Source: Ostrinia nubilalis (taxonomy: Eukaryota > Arthropoda > Insecta > Lepidoptera > Crambidae). From it: a stretch of 64,000 bases of DNA. The stretch lies in NCBI RefSeq assembly GCF_963855985.1, contig NC_087091.1, positions 14,824,154 through 14,888,153 on the forward strand, in the 5' to 3' direction. The position numbers and the translations under genes were made by a program. This document shows, piece after piece, positions 61,431 to 64,000 of this stretch (positions are counted from its first letter, which is position 1; each line of letters opens with the position of its first letter). Below the pieces are notes generated by a model. That model did not search any database. It was not told the DNA's origin and saw only the letters and a program-made list of their open reading frames with translations.

Positions 61431-62694
61431 TTACCAATATTATAAAACTCTGCAAAACCAAAAAACAAAGCTAGTAGGTAGCTTTCACTGGGAATTAGTC
61501 TTAGAGAGCGCAGAGGGCCAGAGGGTTCTTGTTATCATTTTTTTTTCCTTTCTTCGGTGTAGAAGTTTTTTGAATGAACAGATTCATGTAATGCTTATAA
61601 TCTTTTTATTTTAGTCCAACTGAAAATCGAACTCGATCCCTGTCTGTTTTAACACTGCCCCTGTCGATGCCGCCCTGCATGTATTTTATTGTTCTTTGAC
61701 CGGAAAAGATATGAAAAATAGTTTTTCCTATTTCACTGCACAAGAATTAGGATAGGCAAAGTGAATAAAACACAGTTTAAATTGTAATAAAATATAATTA
61801 TCAGTTCGTGTTGAGTATCAAAACAATATTTATCATAATCGATATTATATACAGACATAAACAACGCAACTATACAAGATATAACATTACAGTTACTTAA
61901 GTAATTTACTATACAGTCTGCGTATCTTAGGATAAAAGGCTGGCTGGGTGAGTAGGCCTAATTTTTGATCCAAGAAAACAATAACAAGTGCTAATAATTT
62001 GATTGTGTAAGTATGTAGGTATATTATGCAATTTCATCTTTTTATGCAAGTACCCACATAATTTAATCTGGTATCTTGAACCTTCGCCTTTTCTACCCTA
62101 GGGAGAATTGCGTGACGATAATCTTAGAGAAGAACGAAGTTTCATAACCAGATATTTATGCAAGTGCTTATAAATATACTTCCATGATCCTAATTCCTAG
62201 GTAGAATTAGCTACCTCCTATAAAGTCACATCACATTTACCTATTGTGTCAAATATTTTATTTACTTCTGTCCAAAGAATGCACACTAATATCATAGCAA
62301 TACCAATTTATTATAACATCAAGTTTATTCGCAACTCGACAGTAAGATTTTACCTAAAGTAAAAGTTAAAGGTACCTAGGTACCTACCTTTTAAGTTTTT
62401 AGTTTAAAATTATACTCATTATAAAAACAAATCGATGGTATTACTTTGTACTTGTAGTTGTATTATTTTGTTCTTGGATCGATATAGTTTATTTGCATAC
62501 CTACTTAAAATTTTATAAACTTCATTGAGTCAATATTAAAGTTGTAACATTGTTTCATTTAAGATATTTTCTCCAATCTTAAGGCACTTCATTCCTTTTA
62601 AGTAATAATTGTATCATGCTTGTTGGCATTCTTTTCACTTTTCAAACCATATCTTTTAGACAAAATTTCAAACCCATTGGAGCTTCGGGCTTTT
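61431..62694. other. Second copy of the AT-rich intergenic stretch
   Basis: Repeats 3633-4896. Nothing recognised. Confidence 0.45.
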
Positions 62695-63064
62695 TTTATT
62701 AACTTTATTTAGGTAGTTTAGAATATTATTCAACTTTTAACAAAGTTTCATTTTCAGAATAATATCTTCTTCCAAGTTAGAAACACTAGAATGTACAAGT
62801 GCCACTGGTAGGTAAAATTACAGGAACATACAGTTTATAAATAAACGTAAAGCTTCATAAGACTCTATGAAGAGTCTTCTGTCTCCAAGAGCGTGCCGTT
62901 GCGTCGTCCCGTGAAGTTTTACGTAAGATATAGCGTATGTTTTCTCCAACTCAGCAAATAATTTATTAGGTTTCGACCATCCCGGGCCATGATTCTTCTG
63001 ATTGCCTGGATCAACTGGTCGGAGCGTCTTGCAGTTCTTCGTCGTCAGACGTTGCAACATTAGG

Positions 63065-63256
63065 CTAGTTTAAACAAAATAGTCTCTTCCAAAAAGGTCT
63101 TTTGGTCTGATACACTGGCAGGCCAGCCAGGATGGCGGCGTCGAAGGCGTCCTTCAGTTGTTTCCTGGTCTTTGCCGACGTCTCCACGTAGACCGCGTTT
63201 ATCTTGGCGGCTAGTGCTCGGGCCTCCGTCTCCGTAACTGGGTGTTCCCCTCGCGC
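63065..63256 (-). CDS. RhoU: RhoU last coding exon, second copy
   Basis: Identical to 5267-5458, with the same TTTTCCAG acceptor upstream and stop codon. The exons it would join to would lie right of 64000. It sits 5' of the RhoU gene at 5267-56099, so it cannot belong to that transcript. Either a second RhoU gene continues beyond the window or this is an assembly duplicate. Confidence 0.7.
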   Translation of the reverse strand, partial: ARGEHPVTETEARALAAKINAVYVETSAKTRKQLKDAFDAAILAGLPVYQTKRPFWKRLFCLN

Positions 63257-64000
63257 CTGGAAAATGGAGAAGTCCATCATTAGTGCTGTTAATCTTTGAA
63301 TTTAGAATGGAAAGAGGATCGATTCAAGATTGACACGACAAACTTGGCACGAATTTATTGAACTAACTAAAGTAACAATGGAAAATGTTTCAGTTTCTAT
63401 GTCTACACGACTGTCTGTTTTAAGTACTCAGTCAGGTCAAGATAAACAAACGTGAATCAGGTACTTTAAAATACGTAATAACATAATGTATTTGTTCTCT
63501 GGCGGCGTTCTTTGAAGTGGTATCTTCAGACTGGGTTATTGGTGACGCAATCGATATCCAAATACCTGAAGGGTTTTGTCATGCCAAAGATAAACGAGTT
63601 CGTCAAAATAGAGGATATGAATACGAGTATGTAGAACTTCCTTTAAAATGATGATTGAACAAGGATGCAATGACGCTTCACTTTCCTATCCTACCTAGCA
63701 TATTTATGAAGATTACACGTCATCCTCGCTAATTATCAACTTTTCTGCTAGGTGTTCTGTTTAGAAATGAAAAGAGAAAAGTGAAGCTAATTTCGACAAT
63801 CGAGATCGTCACGTTATCGTCAATTCGAATTCGAGTATCGAATTTTATTTCACCGAGAATTTGGTAGTGAGAAGGTTGAATACACAATCAATTCGAAGAC
63901 GAAAGTTTTTCGAGCTAGAGGTACGAGCTAAAAAAGTAGAGAATTTTGTCAATTTTGGTCTACATCCGATAAGGAGAGACGTAGAGTTCGTGATATCATG
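63257..64000. other. Second copy of RhoU intron 3 start
   Basis: Repeats 5459-6202, still identical at the last base of the window. No gene. Confidence 0.45.

Larger units (their letters stand above)
57938..64000. repeat. Right copy of the 6.06-kb duplication
   Basis: Same sequence and orientation as 141-6202, with one extra A at 60935-60942. It runs off the window. Its left flank is unrelated to bases 1-140, so the junction at 57937/57938 is either a real tandem junction or an assembly join. Confidence 0.95.

Overview
The window is animal nuclear DNA, most likely from a moth or butterfly. It is AT-rich, its genes are split by GT-AG introns, and it carries repeats typical of Lepidoptera: short non-autonomous Helitrons ending in a GC-rich hairpin plus CTAG, a tRNA-derived SINE, Jockey LINE remains, a mariner and many AGGTAC/CCTACC simple motifs. 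There are no operons, ribosome binding sites or CRISPR arrays. The species cannot be named from the sequence alone.

Genes: three are readable. (1) 581-1244, plus strand: the last three coding exons of a GH13-family protein (maltase/alpha-glucosidase or SLC3-type heavy chain); its 5' part lies left of the window. (2) 1372-2102, minus strand: a complete two-exon gene for the DNA polymerase epsilon histone-fold subunit POLE4, tail to tail with (1). (3) Most of the window, 5267-56099 minus strand: one RhoU/Wrch-type Rho GTPase of about 419 residues in four coding exons, with a first coding intron of 41 kb and a proline-rich N-terminal extension of about 230 residues. A GC-rich island at about 55370-56400 marks its 5' end.

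Repeats: bases 141-6202 recur almost unchanged at 57938-64000, with one A-run length difference found. The right end of the window therefore carries second copies of the GH13 tail, POLE4, the nested transposons and the last RhoU exon. This is either a very young tandem duplication with a unit of about 57.8 kb or an assembly duplication. The introns hold mobile elements: a fold-back element inserted in a Helitron (2337-3632), a TA-flanked element with an array of TTCGTGATA motifs (6429-8098), Helitrons at 20509-21160 and 26268-26500, a SINE (25130-25348), an internally deleted mariner (34369-35105) inside an older repeat, and a 7.4-kb element with LTRs that read as identical and GAAT target duplications (43456-50858). 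The last has no gag-pol; it contains an antisense Jockey remnant, a 13-bp minisatellite and at least nine copies of a dyad-bearing repeat.

I see no gene cluster or defence-like system. The most unusual items are the large non-coding LTR element with its internal repeat family, the nested fold-back/Helitron structure and the near-identical end duplication. Boundaries of old repeats and all regulatory suggestions are inferences from reading the sequence.
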